Assembly (NCBI RefSeq): GCF_024435075.2 | Contig: NZ_JAMZEG020000003.1 | Location: forward strand, 496,001 to 560,000 | Direction: 5' to 3' | From: Marinomonas maritima | GTDB taxonomy: Bacteria; Pseudomonadota; Gammaproteobacteria; Pseudomonadales; Marinomonadaceae | DNA length: 64,000 bases | Part shown: piece after piece, positions 52,358 to 61,867 of the stretch | How the letters are laid out: every line of letters starts with the position of its first letter | Position numbering within the stretch: position 1 is the first letter of the stretch | The notes under the pieces: generated by a model | Databases searched by the model: none | What the model was told of the DNA's origin: nothing | Seen by the model: the letters and a program-made list of their open reading frames with translations, nothing else | Position numbers and translations under genes: made by a program

Positions 52358-53470
52358 ATGAACCGCGTAAAGCGTATAAATATGATAGCTGGGGCCACCC
52401 TCGCCGCTACATTATTCCTAACGGGTTGCTCATCAGATGAAAATGAAGTCTCTGTAGAGAAAGAAATCATCCGACCAGTCAAACTCATTACCATCGGCTC
52501 AACAGATGCTATTAACATTCGTCGATTTCCTGCAGAACTAAAAGCCAGCAAAGAAGCCGATTTAGCGTTTCGTGTTGGCGGCCAATTAATGAATATTCAC
52601 GTGGTTGCGGGACAGCGAGTGACAAAAGGAGAATTACTCGCCGCGCTTGACCCTACAGACTTCTCCCTGCAAGTAGAGCTTGCTGAAGCCAATCAACGTC
52701 TTGCGGAAGTGCAATTCAACCGTATTCAGACAATGTTAAAGCAAAACGCGACAACAAAATCCCAATACGATTCAACAAAAGCGACATTGGATCAGGCAAA
52801 CAATGCCCTGCAATCTGCAAAAAACCAGCTTAAATACACTAAGGTTTATGCTCCGTTTAGTGGCGTCATTTCGTCCGTTGTAACAGAGAATTTCCAATAT
52901 GTCAGCGCCACTCAGGCTCTAATGCATATTCAGGACATCGACAACCTTGATATTGAATTCCAAGTCCCTGAAAGCCTTGTCGTCAGCATAAAAAATACTC
53001 AAACAGACTACATGCCTAAAGTGGTTGTGGATGTTGCACCAGATGAAGAGCTGTATGCAGCTTACAAAGAACACAACACAACACCAAATGAAACGACAAT
53101 GGCTTATGAAGTCACACTGCATTTGATTCGAAAAGAAGACAAAACTCATACGCTATTGCCAGGCATGACAGCCAATATCGACATCAACCTCAATTCACTT
53201 TTGGGTGTACAAAAGCACGTTGTTATTCCTGTTGAAGCGGTACTTCGCCATGAAGATACCAGCACAGGAAAATCAAACAGTACGGTTTGGGTGTTCAACA
53301 GTAATACCAAGAAAGTAGAAGCTCGTTCAGTACAACTGGGAACCTTGCAAGGGAATCTAATTGAAATAAAATCGGGGCTAAATACCGGTGATCAGATCGT
53401 TGCGGCCGGTGTAAACAGCTTAACAGACGACATGCAAGTTCGCCCTTGGACACGTGAGCGAGGCTTATAA
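52358..53470 (+). CDS. RND efflux periplasmic adaptor (membrane fusion) lipoprotein
   Basis: 370 residues. Lipobox LFLTGC with Cys24. Membrane-fusion architecture: lipoyl-type half-motifs RVGGQLMNIHVVAGQRVTKG and YTKVYAPFSGVISSVVTENF, a helical hairpin between them (LAEANQRLAEVQFNRIQTML), and a C-terminal beta-barrel (VVIPVEAVLRHEDT). CGGAGTAATAA precedes the ATG. It links the inner-membrane pump to an outer-membrane channel, which is not encoded here. Its stop overlaps the pump start by one base. Confidence 0.95.
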   Translation: MNRVKRINMIAGATLAATLFLTGCSSDENEVSVEKEIIRPVKLITIGSTDAINIRRFPAELKASKEADLAFRVGGQLMNIHVVAGQRVTKGELLAALDPTDFSLQVELAEANQRLAEVQFNRIQTMLKQNATTKSQYDSTKATLDQANNALQSAKNQLKYTKVYAPFSGVISSVVTENFQYVSATQALMHIQDIDNLDIEFQVPESLVVSIKNTQTDYMPKVVVDVAPDEELYAAYKEHNTTPNETTMAYEVTLHLIRKEDKTHTLLPGMTANIDINLNSLLGVQKHVVIPVEAVLRHEDTSTGKSNSTVWVFNSNTKKVEARSVQLGTLQGNLIEIKSGLNTGDQIVAAGVNSLTDDMQVRPWTRERGL

Positions 53471-56400
53471 TGGATATTGCTGCTTACTTTATAAATCGAA
53501 AAGTCACCAGCTGGATGCTCACACTGATCTTATTGATCGGTGGTACGATTGCATTTACCAATCTTGGTCAGTTAGAAGACCCTGAATTTACCATCAAAGA
53601 TTCTCTTATTATCACCTACTACCCGGGCGCTTCGCCAGAGCAAGTAGAGGAAGAAGTAACCTACCCTATTGAACGTGAACTGCAAAACTTACCTTACGTT
53701 GATAAAATCACGTCAACGTCAAAAGCAGGTTATTCGAAAGTTCAACTAACCATTAAAGACACTTATCGTGCCAAAGAACTAAAACAGATCTGGGATGAGG
53801 TTCGTAAGAAAATTCGCGATATTTCTGGAGCTTTCCCCTCTGGCGTTGGCTCACCGATCGTGTTGGATGATTTCGGTGATGTATACGGCGTCATGCTCGC
53901 TATCCACGGTGAAGGCTATCCTTACAAAGATTTAGAAAACTATGTCGACTACGTAAAACGTGAATTGGTTCTAGTAGAAGGTGTGGCGAAAGTCACGGTG
54001 GCTGGCGAGCAAGATGAGCAAGTAACCATCGAGATTTCACGGGCAAAATTGGCCAACATGGGCATTGCGCCAAGCCAATTAGAAGTGCTATTGAAAAACC
54101 AAAACAGCGTGTCAAACGCGGGACGCGTTAAAGTCGGAAGCGAATACATACGCATTAGTCCGACAGGGGAATTCAAAGATATTTCAGAACTTGAAAACTT
54201 AATTGTCGGAACGCCTATCGACGGTAACCTCATCCGCTTAAAAGATGTTGCGACCATTAAACGAGAATACGTTGAGCCTAAAACCCATTTGGTCGACTTC
54301 AACGGTGCCAAATCTCTTTTGCTTGGTGTTTCTTTCTTATCAGGCGTTAACGTCGTAAAAATTGGCGAGACATTAGAGCAAAAAATTGCAGAACTAGAAT
54401 ACCAGCAACCGATTGGGCTGAGCATGGAGCCAATCTATTTCCAATCAAAAGAAGTTGACCGCTCCGTGTCTGATTTCTTGCTAAACCTAGCCGCGGCTGT
54501 TGGCATCGTTATCCTTGTGCTGTTGGTTTTCATGGGCATTCGCTCAGGCATCTTGATTGGTATCGTTCTTTTATTGACCATTCTGGGTACTTTCATCGTA
54601 ATGGACTATTTTAAGATCAACCTACAACGTATCTCGTTAGGTGGTTTGATTATTTCCTTAGGGATGTTAGTTGATAATGCCATCGTAGTGACCGAAGGGG
54701 TTCTCATTGGCCTACAAAGGGGCATGACAAAAGTCCAGGCCGCGAGCGCTGTGGTAAAGCAAACTAAATGGCCTTTATTAGGCGCTACTGTTATTGCAGT
54801 GACGGCTTTTGCGCCAATTGGCTTATCTCCAGATGCCGTTGGTGAGTTTGTTGGCTCACTCTTTTATGTGTTGCTGATTTCGCTGTTATTAAGCTGGTTC
54901 ACCGCCATTACTCTCACGCCTTTCTTTTGTGATCTGTTTTTCAAAGAGAGCATCGCAAAAGCCAAGAATGAAGAAGGCGAATCAGAAGAGCCGACTGATC
55001 CGTATAAAGGCTTCATTTTCACAGGTTATAAATGGCTATTAGATAAAGCCATGCGCTTTAGATGGATCACCGTTATTTTGCTGGTTGGTTGCTTATTTGT
55101 ATCCGGTTGGGCGTTCCAATTTGTGAAACAAGCTTTTTTTCCACCTTCGACAACGCCAATGTTCTATATGGACATTCAGATGCCAGAAGGTACGCACATT
55201 GAAGACACTTACGAAAAAGTCCGTGTTATTGAAAAAGAGCTATTGAAAGACGATCGCATTGAATACGTCACTTCGACGACAGGTCAAGGCGCCTTGCGCT
55301 TCATGTTGACCTACAATGCTCAGCAGGCGAACTCTAGCTATGCCCAATTTATTGTTCGTACGAAAGAAAAAGAAGCGATTCCAGGGTTATTAAAAGACCT
55401 GTATTACACAATGCAGGAAGACTACCCTGAGTTAGAAGTGAAACTGCAACGCCTACAGTTAGGGCCCGACAGTGGCGCAAAACTTGAAACGCGCATAAGC
55501 GGTCCTGATCCTAAACTTTTGCGTCAATTTAGCGCGAAAATTCAAGACATTTATCGTAATGATGGTGGCCTAGAAAATATTAAAGACGATTGGCGTCAAC
55601 CCGTTAAAGTACTTCGTCCTATCTTTAATGATGCTCAGGCCCGACGTTTAGGCATCAGCAAAACCGAACTGGATGACGTTCTACTGACTAACTTTACTGG
55701 CTCACAAATCGGCTTGTATCGTGAAGGCACAGATCTTCTTCCTATTATTCGTATCGCGCCAGAAAATGAACGCGTTTCCATTGACCAAATCCGTGATTTG
55801 CAGATTTATAGTCCAGCGTCGGGTTCTTACGTCACACTCTCCACGTTGGTTTCTGGCTTTGAAACCGTATGGGAAGATCCGATCATTGAGCGCCGAGATC
55901 GTAAACGCACGATCACTGTCATGGCTGATCCCAACATTTTAGGTGATGAAACCGCCATGGCAATATATGGTCGTACTAAAGCGGATATTGAAGCCATCAA
56001 ATTACCGCCGGGTTACACCCTAGAATGGGGTGGTGAATACGAAAGCAGCACCGATGCACAAGCAAACATATTCAAGGCATTGCCTTTGGGTTATTTGTTT
56101 ATGTTCATCATTACTATTTTGTTGTTCAACTCGATTCGTGTACCACTCACAATTTGGTTTTGTGTCCCACTGGCCTTAATTGGCGTGTCCACTGGATTGC
56201 TCGTAATGAACTCCGCATTCAGCTTTATGGCACTACTCGGATTTTTGAGTCTGTCGGGGATGACGGTGAAAAACGGCATTGTACTGGCAGATCAAATTAA
56301 CTATGAATTCGATCAAGGAACCGAAAAGTACGAGGCTATTTTCAATTCCGCAGTAAGTCGTGTTCGTCCCGTTTGTATGGCCGCTATTACCACCATACTC

Positions 56401-56559
56401 GGTATGATTCCATTGCTTTACGATGCGTTCTTTGAAGGTATGGCCGTTGTTATTTCTTTCGGTCTGGGTTTTGCCACAATATTAACCCTCATAGCGGTAC
56501 CCGTTTTTTACACACTATTATTCCGTGTTAAATACCGCTCATACCGCGATTTTGATTAA
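53470..56559 (+). CDS. RND efflux pump permease (AcrB/MexF family)
   Basis: 1029 residues, typical of RND pumps, with 12 TM helices and two large periplasmic loops. The N-terminus has NLGQLEDPEFTIKDSLIITY and YPGASPEQVEEEVTYPIERE. TM4 reads SLGMLVDNAIVVTEG, with a single Asp where AcrB has two, as in several non-HAE1 members. The second half ends SLSGMTVKNGIVLADQINYE. It exports a hydrophobic or toxic compound by proton antiport. A terminator follows, then a LysR gene. Confidence 0.95.
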   Translation: MDIAAYFINRKVTSWMLTLILLIGGTIAFTNLGQLEDPEFTIKDSLIITYYPGASPEQVEEEVTYPIERELQNLPYVDKITSTSKAGYSKVQLTIKDTYRAKELKQIWDEVRKKIRDISGAFPSGVGSPIVLDDFGDVYGVMLAIHGEGYPYKDLENYVDYVKRELVLVEGVAKVTVAGEQDEQVTIEISRAKLANMGIAPSQLEVLLKNQNSVSNAGRVKVGSEYIRISPTGEFKDISELENLIVGTPIDGNLIRLKDVATIKREYVEPKTHLVDFNGAKSLLLGVSFLSGVNVVKIGETLEQKIAELEYQQPIGLSMEPIYFQSKEVDRSVSDFLLNLAAAVGIVILVLLVFMGIRSGILIGIVLLLTILGTFIVMDYFKINLQRISLGGLIISLGMLVDNAIVVTEGVLIGLQRGMTKVQAASAVVKQTKWPLLGATVIAVTAFAPIGLSPDAVGEFVGSLFYVLLISLLLSWFTAITLTPFFCDLFFKESIAKAKNEEGESEEPTDPYKGFIFTGYKWLLDKAMRFRWITVILLVGCLFVSGWAFQFVKQAFFPPSTTPMFYMDIQMPEGTHIEDTYEKVRVIEKELLKDDRIEYVTSTTGQGALRFMLTYNAQQANSSYAQFIVRTKEKEAIPGLLKDLYYTMQEDYPELEVKLQRLQLGPDSGAKLETRISGPDPKLLRQFSAKIQDIYRNDGGLENIKDDWRQPVKVLRPIFNDAQARRLGISKTELDDVLLTNFTGSQIGLYREGTDLLPIIRIAPENERVSIDQIRDLQIYSPASGSYVTLSTLVSGFETVWEDPIIERRDRKRTITVMADPNILGDETAMAIYGRTKADIEAIKLPPGYTLEWGGEYESSTDAQANIFKALPLGYLFMFIITILLFNSIRVPLTIWFCVPLALIGVSTGLLVMNSAFSFMALLGFLSLSGMTVKNGIVLADQINYEFDQGTEKYEAIFNSAVSRVRPVCMAAITTILGMIPLLYDAFFEGMAVVISFGLGFATILTLIAVPVFYTLLFRVKYRSYRDFD

Positions 56560-56580
56560 CTTCTAATCGCGCAATGAAGG

Positions 56581-56620
56581 AGAGTCTTGTCGTCCTAGTA
56601 CGTCAAGACTCTTTCTTTTT
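56581..56620 (+). terminator. Rho-independent terminator of the RND operon
   Basis: AGAGTCTTG (56581-56589) and CAAGACTCT (56604-56612) pair perfectly, with TTCTTTTT after. It lies between the pump gene and the next LysR gene. Confidence 0.85.
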
Positions 56621-56644
56621 ACCCTTTACTCTATCGAGAAGATT

Positions 56645-57628
56645 ATGCATCTAGACGACATCTTAAAATTGGATATTAAGTTACTCGTCGCCTTCGTTAC
56701 CATCATGGAAGAAGGCAGTGTGTCACGCGCTGCAGAAAGGTTAGGCGTCACTCAGCCGGCGCTGAGCAAAAGTTTACAACGACTCAGAGAGTTATTTAAA
56801 GACTCATTGTTTACTCGCCAAGCATATGGGTTAACGCCGACCGCTAAGGCCTCTGAATTACAAGACCAAATACAACCTATTTTAAATTCACTATCGGAAT
56901 TAATGAGCCCCAATTCGCTAGACATCAAAAATTTAGACAGGCGCTTTAAATTACGAGCAGATGAGGGCGATTTAGAAAACTTCATTGAGCCACTGTTAGC
57001 ATCATTACAATACCAAGCACCAGGGATTCGCTTATCTATTAATTCATGGGGAGATTCTCAACTGGATGAGCTCGTTTCTGGCAACGTTGACCTTGGAATT
57101 ATGCGGATTAGCAACACTCCTGGTAATATTCGTAGCAAGCTAATAGGGTATATGGAAGCTTGTATTATCTTGAGCGAAGCGCACCCGTTGTTTCACCAAG
57201 ATGAGATATCGGTGACAGACCTTCTTGCGCATAATGTAGTCACCCATCACCTACGCAGCAGCCATCGCAACAGCTCTTTTTCAAAGACAGAACAAAAGCT
57301 CAAAAAACAAGGTCATATATTAGAACCCAACCTAGAAACAGACAGCTTGATGGTAGCGATGCAAGCGGTAAAGCGCGGCATGGCACTGGTCACGTCACGT
57401 TCAATTGGCGATTTATTTCTAAACGTTATGTGTGAAAAGGCCAATTTCTATCCAGTCAAATTATTACCGATCCCCAAAGAAGTATTGGAGCTTGACGAAT
57501 ATAATGGCCGACACCCTATTCATATTTTTTGGCACGAACGCTTCAACAATGACCTTGCTCATCGCTGGCTTAGAGAGCAAATTATTTTCTTTATGCGCGA
57601 ATCACCTTGGATGCACTTACCTGATTAA
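56645..57628 (+). CDS. LysR-family transcriptional regulator
   Basis: 327 residues. The DNA-binding part reads LDIKLLVAFVTIMEEGSVSR, AAERLGVTQPALSKSLQRLR and LFTRQAYGLTPTAKASELQD. The effector domain begins near residue 95 and ends with HEVFWHERFNNDLAHRWLRE-like sequence (IFWHERFNNDLAHRWLREQI), as in the NodD/LeuO-like subgroup. It lies directly after the efflux operon, separated by a terminator, and may regulate it; this is positional inference. Confidence 0.92.
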   Translation: MHLDDILKLDIKLLVAFVTIMEEGSVSRAAERLGVTQPALSKSLQRLRELFKDSLFTRQAYGLTPTAKASELQDQIQPILNSLSELMSPNSLDIKNLDRRFKLRADEGDLENFIEPLLASLQYQAPGIRLSINSWGDSQLDELVSGNVDLGIMRISNTPGNIRSKLIGYMEACIILSEAHPLFHQDEISVTDLLAHNVVTHHLRSSHRNSSFSKTEQKLKKQGHILEPNLETDSLMVAMQAVKRGMALVTSRSIGDLFLNVMCEKANFYPVKLLPIPKEVLELDEYNGRHPIHIFWHERFNNDLAHRWLREQIIFFMRESPWMHLPD

Positions 57629-57707
57629 ATAAACGCCTGATTAAGCAACCGCCTGACCAAATAAACATCAGATTCAATGGCAGCCAAACCAACAAGCAAT
57701 GTATCAA

Positions 57708-57929
57708 TCATCCCGCGTCGCGCTCGGCTCTCACCCAGTCAAAGCGCGAAATGCTTTCCCCGTCGATTTCAACCGACTCTTTAAACATGGTTAGCGGTCT
57801 AGCCCACCAGCCAAAATCGCCATATAAAGCCTGATAAATAACCAAACTCTCTTCTGTTTCACTGTGTTTTACCACACGTTCAACCCAATATTCAGCGCCT
57901 TTATAATGCTGATATACGCCAGACTTCAT
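57708..57929 (-). CDS. DUF1653 family protein
   Basis: 73 residues from ATG 57929, preceded by AGAAGGATGAAAG. The pattern GVYQHYKGAEYWVERVVKHS, then LVIYQALYGDFGWWARPLTM, is the DUF1653 signature. It is a small soluble beta-rich domain; function is unknown. It is divergent from the arginine catabolic operon with a 157-bp gap. Confidence 0.9.
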   Translation of the reverse strand: MKSGVYQHYKGAEYWVERVVKHSETEESLVIYQALYGDFGWWARPLTMFKESVEIDGESISRFDWVRAERDAG

Positions 57930-58086
57930 CTTTCATCCTTCTATACTTTTAAAAAATCGACCAAAAATAGCCAATATCCGGAAAAACTTGTCGCCAATAA
58001 GAAAGTTACTCTCTTACGAACTTTGTCGTTCTCAGTAATAATACTTAACACATTATCGCTTATAACGAATTTTTCAGGGATTTAAT

Positions 58087-59100
58087 ATGTATCTAGTACG
58101 TCCAGTAGATTTTGCAGATCTTCCCGCGCTGGAACGCCTTGCTCAACAGGTCGGTATTGGTATTACAAATTTCCCCGCGAACAGAGAGCGCTTAAACGAC
58201 AAAATTGCCTCATCGCGCCGTTCTTTTCAAACGGATGTTGTACAGCCAGGGGATGAATCCTACTTGTTTGTGCTGGTCGACACCAGCAACGATAAAATAG
58301 TCGGTTGTTGTGGCATCGATGCCATGGTCGGTGCTGATGCCCCTTTTTATAGCTACCGTATTGATGAAGTGGTTCACGCTTCCCCTCAACTGCAAATTCA
58401 CAATCGTATTCCAGCCTTGTATTTATGCCATGACTACAGCGGCACAAGCCGTCTTATTGCTTTGGTCGTCGACAAAGCACACCAAAATCCGCTTGCCATG
58501 TCGTTGTTGTCAAAAGCTCGATTGCTGTTTATCGCTCGTTACCCTGAACGTTTTACTAAACGTCTCTTTGCTGAGCTTCGCGGTGAAAGTGACAAACAAG
58601 GCTACTCTGCTTTTTGGGATGCGCTAGGAAAACATTTTTTTTCCATGGACTTCCAAAAAGCCGACTACCTTTCAGCAGTAAGTAATAAACATTTTATCGC
58701 AGATTTAATGCCTCGTTACCCTATTTATGTGCCTACTTTGCCAGAAGCCGCACAAGACGTTATTGGTGTGATCCATGAAGACTCCAGCCAAAGCGCAGAT
58801 ATTCTATTAGATGAGGGGTTTGAGTTTCGAGGTTATGTGGATATTTTCGATGCAGGACCAACCATTGAAGCCAGAACAGAAAGCCTTAACACCATCACTC
58901 AGCAAAAAACAGGCAAGGCCCTTGCACTAACTGATACATCAAAAGGTGCCATGCACCTTATATCGGCGGGTCATTTAGACAGTTTTCGAGTCACAGCAGC
59001 ACCAGCAGAGCCACAAGTTGCCGGTTTAGCCTTAGAAAAAGTAACACAAGAACAACTCGCTATTTCAGCAGGCCACCGCATTCAGTGGGTCGCTCTGTAA
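58087..59100 (+). CDS. aruF: Arginine N-succinyltransferase, alpha-subunit type (AruF-like)
   Basis: 337 residues of the AstA/AruF family. N-terminus MYLVRPVDFADLPALERLAQ; then GCCGIDAMVGADAPFYSYRI, SLLSKARLLFIARYPERFTK and GHFFSMDFQKADYLSAVSNK-like (GKHFFSMDFQKADYLS). It transfers succinyl from succinyl-CoA to arginine or ornithine. It is the first gene of the aruF-aruG-astD-astB group. The start has AGGG upstream. The downstream paralogue suggests a two-subunit enzyme as in Pseudomonas aeruginosa, where the second gene is the beta subunit. Confidence 0.92.
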   Translation: MYLVRPVDFADLPALERLAQQVGIGITNFPANRERLNDKIASSRRSFQTDVVQPGDESYLFVLVDTSNDKIVGCCGIDAMVGADAPFYSYRIDEVVHASPQLQIHNRIPALYLCHDYSGTSRLIALVVDKAHQNPLAMSLLSKARLLFIARYPERFTKRLFAELRGESDKQGYSAFWDALGKHFFSMDFQKADYLSAVSNKHFIADLMPRYPIYVPTLPEAAQDVIGVIHEDSSQSADILLDEGFEFRGYVDIFDAGPTIEARTESLNTITQQKTGKALALTDTSKGAMHLISAGHLDSFRVTAAPAEPQVAGLALEKVTQEQLAISAGHRIQWVAL

Positions 59101-59208
59101 ACAACAACTTACTAGAGACTTTTGCACTTTGCCATATGCGCATCAAAGGCAAAGCAAAGGTCTTAGCACCGTAAAAACGGTTTAATTAAACACGAGAGGA
59201 ATACCATC

Positions 59209-60252
59209 ATGATGGTCATACGCCCAATTTGTCAAAATGACCTAAAGTCACTTTATCGACTTGCTGAAAAAACGGGGGTGGGTTTCACCTCTCTTGTGCC
59301 AGACGAAGACATTCTACAAAAGAAAATCGATGGTGCGGTTCGTTCTTTTGCTAAAGATAATGTCACCAAACCGAGCAATGAAGACTACCTGATGGTGCTA
59401 GAAGACAGCACAACAGGCGACATTGTGGGTACATGCGGTGTATTAGCGACCGTTGGTTTAGATGAACCATTTTACAGTTACCACTTAGGTACCATTACTC
59501 ATGCTTCAAGAGAGCTTGGTGTCCATAACGCCGTACCAACGCTTATTTTGAATAATGACTTCACGGGTTGCAGTGAAATTTGCACGTTATTTTTAGAAGA
59601 GGACTTCCGCCATTCTAAAAATGGTCAGCTATTGTCTAAGGCACGCTTTATGTTCATGGCGCAATTTCCAGAGCGCTTTACTGAAAAGGTCTTTGCTGAA
59701 ATGCGCGGTGTGAGTGATGAAAACGGCGTGTCACCTTTATGGGAAAGCCTTGGACGTCACTTCTTTTCCATCGACTTTAAAGAAGCGGATGAATTAACAG
59801 CTCAAGGCAACAAACAATTCATCGCTGAATTGATGCCAAACAACCCTGTTTACGTGAACTTGCTGCCAAAAGAAGCCAGAGACGTTTTGGGACAGGTTCA
59901 TCAAAATACGGTTCCAGCGCGTCGTCTACTAGAGCAAGAAGGCTTTCGCTACGAGAATTACGTCGACATTTTTGATGGTGGGCCCAGCCTAGAAGCGCGT
60001 GTTCAGGATATTCGCGCCGTTCGTGATAGCCGCCTATGCCTTGCTAATATTGGCCAACCCAAAGGAATCGGAGAAGGAAGCTATTACCTCGTTTCCAACG
60101 CAAAAGTAACGGACTTTCGTTGCATCTTGGTTCAACGATCAATACCACCTGGCAGCGCCATGACTTTGACTCAAGAAGAAGCAGACAGCCTGTGTATCAT
60201 CACTAAAGAACCGGTACGAGTCGTCGAATTATCACCTTATTCAAGGGGCTAA
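59209..60252 (+). CDS. aruG: Arginine N-succinyltransferase, beta-subunit type (AstA/AruG)
   Basis: 347 residues, paralogue of the preceding gene. Shared blocks include IVGTCGVLATVGLDEPFYSY, LLSKARFMFMAQFPERFTEK and FAEMRGVSDENGVSPLWESL, and GRHFFSIDFKEADELTAQGN. GAGAGGAATACC precedes the tandem ATG codons; 59212 is equally possible. With AruF it should form the heteromeric succinyltransferase that commits arginine to the AST pathway. The gap to the first gene is 108 bp. Confidence 0.93.
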   Translation: MMVIRPICQNDLKSLYRLAEKTGVGFTSLVPDEDILQKKIDGAVRSFAKDNVTKPSNEDYLMVLEDSTTGDIVGTCGVLATVGLDEPFYSYHLGTITHASRELGVHNAVPTLILNNDFTGCSEICTLFLEEDFRHSKNGQLLSKARFMFMAQFPERFTEKVFAEMRGVSDENGVSPLWESLGRHFFSIDFKEADELTAQGNKQFIAELMPNNPVYVNLLPKEARDVLGQVHQNTVPARRLLEQEGFRYENYVDIFDGGPSLEARVQDIRAVRDSRLCLANIGQPKGIGEGSYYLVSNAKVTDFRCILVQRSIPPGSAMTLTQEEADSLCIITKEPVRVVELSPYSRG

Positions 60253-60335
60253 TTATATCGCCCTTTGCGTGAATGGACTCCCTATTTTAGGGACATCAAT
60301 CAACAACCACTTACGCAACATTAAAAGGAGTCATT

Positions 60336-61817
60336 ATGAACACCATGAAACAAGCACATTACATAAACGGCCAATGGCTAGCAGGCGAAGGCCAATTATT
60401 CCGCTCTATTGATCCAGCGGACGCCAGCGTAGTATGGCAAGCAAACACGGCGGCGACGAGCCAAGTTGATCTTGCCATCAAGGCTGCCCGCAGCGCATTC
60501 CCAACTTGGGCCAATCGTCCGTTAGAAGAGCGTTTGACCATTATCGATGCCTTTGCCGCCCTAGTAAAAGAACACAGCGAAACCATCGCGACCGCCATCA
60601 GCCGAGAAACAGGCAAGCCAATTTGGGAAACTCGTACGGAAGCGGCCGCAATGGTCGGTAAAGTGGCTATCTCAAAACAGGCTTATCACGAAAGAACCGG
60701 TGAAAAAACCACACCGATGCCAGGCGCTACTGCACGTTTACGCCACCGTCCACATGGCGTTGTGGCCGTTTTTGGTCCTTACAACTTCCCCGGTCATCTA
60801 CCGAATGGTCACATAGTACCGGCGCTGATTGCTGGTAATACGGTTGTGTTTAAGCCCAGCGAACAAGCCCCTGCCACCTCCGATTTGATCCTTCAACTAT
60901 GGGAACAAGCGGGCTTGCCGGCTGGCGTGTTAAACATGGTACAGGGCGAACGAGAAACTGGCGTTGCCTTAGCAAATCATAACGGTATTGATGGTCTTTT
61001 CTTCACAGGAAGCCCACAAGTCGGACACATTCTACATAAAGACTTTGCAGGGCATCCAGGCAAAATTTTGGCCTTGGAAATGGGCGGCAACAACCCTCTT
61101 TTAGTGTCTGAAAAAATCGCTGATCAACGCGCCGCCGTGCATGAAATCATTCAATCAGCCTTTATTTCAGCAGGTCAACGCTGTACCTGTGCGCGCCGTT
61201 TATTACTGCCTAAAGGCCAGCTTGGCGATACCATTTTGCAATCTCTAGTAACCGCCACTAAAGCATTGAAAATTGATCGTTTCGATGCCAGCGAACAACC
61301 TTTCATGGGGCCTGTTGTTTCTGCTCAAGCCGCAGATGGTTTGATGCAAGCTTATCAAAAACTGGTTGCATTAGGCGCTACGCCTGTCTTAGAAATGACC
61401 CGCGGTGACAGCAAAACCGGTTACGTTACACCAGGTATTATCGACGCGACCGACATGCTAGAGAACTTACCCGATCAAGAATACTTTGGCCCTTTATTGA
61501 CGGTTATTCGCTACGACTCTTTGGATCAAGCCATGAGTATCGCGAACAACACGCAATTTGGCCTCTCTGCGGGTTTATTGTCCGATGATAAAACCGAATA
61601 CGAGTGGTTCTTGCAACACAGTCGTGCTGGCATTATCAACTGGAACCGTCAAACCACTGGTGCGTCAAGCAACGCTCCCTTTGGTGGAACAGGCGCCAGC
61701 GGCAACCACAGAGCAAGCGCTTACTACGCTGCTGATTACTGTGCTTACCCGGTTTCTAGCATCGAAGCAGACAGCTTAACCATGCCAGAAAAACTGGGGC
61801 ACGGTCTAACGTTATAG
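60336..61817 (+). CDS. astD: N-succinylglutamate 5-semialdehyde dehydrogenase
   Basis: 493 residues, typical of AstD. ALDH motifs: VAVFGPYNFPGHLPNGHIVP, GNTVVFKPSEQAP, FTGSPQVG and LEMGGNNPLLV. The catalytic C283 lies in SAGQRCTCARRLLLP. It oxidises succinylglutamate semialdehyde with NAD+. AAAAGGAG lies before the ATG. It is the fourth enzyme of arginine succinylation but sits between aruG and astB, as in pseudomonads. Confidence 0.96.
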   Translation: MNTMKQAHYINGQWLAGEGQLFRSIDPADASVVWQANTAATSQVDLAIKAARSAFPTWANRPLEERLTIIDAFAALVKEHSETIATAISRETGKPIWETRTEAAAMVGKVAISKQAYHERTGEKTTPMPGATARLRHRPHGVVAVFGPYNFPGHLPNGHIVPALIAGNTVVFKPSEQAPATSDLILQLWEQAGLPAGVLNMVQGERETGVALANHNGIDGLFFTGSPQVGHILHKDFAGHPGKILALEMGGNNPLLVSEKIADQRAAVHEIIQSAFISAGQRCTCARRLLLPKGQLGDTILQSLVTATKALKIDRFDASEQPFMGPVVSAQAADGLMQAYQKLVALGATPVLEMTRGDSKTGYVTPGIIDATDMLENLPDQEYFGPLLTVIRYDSLDQAMSIANNTQFGLSAGLLSDDKTEYEWFLQHSRAGIINWNRQTTGASSNAPFGGTGASGNHRASAYYAADYCAYPVSSIEADSLTMPEKLGHGLTL

Positions 61818-61867
61818 TGTAAAACAAAGACCTTAGCACTTAGATAATCAACACGATTGAGGTAATT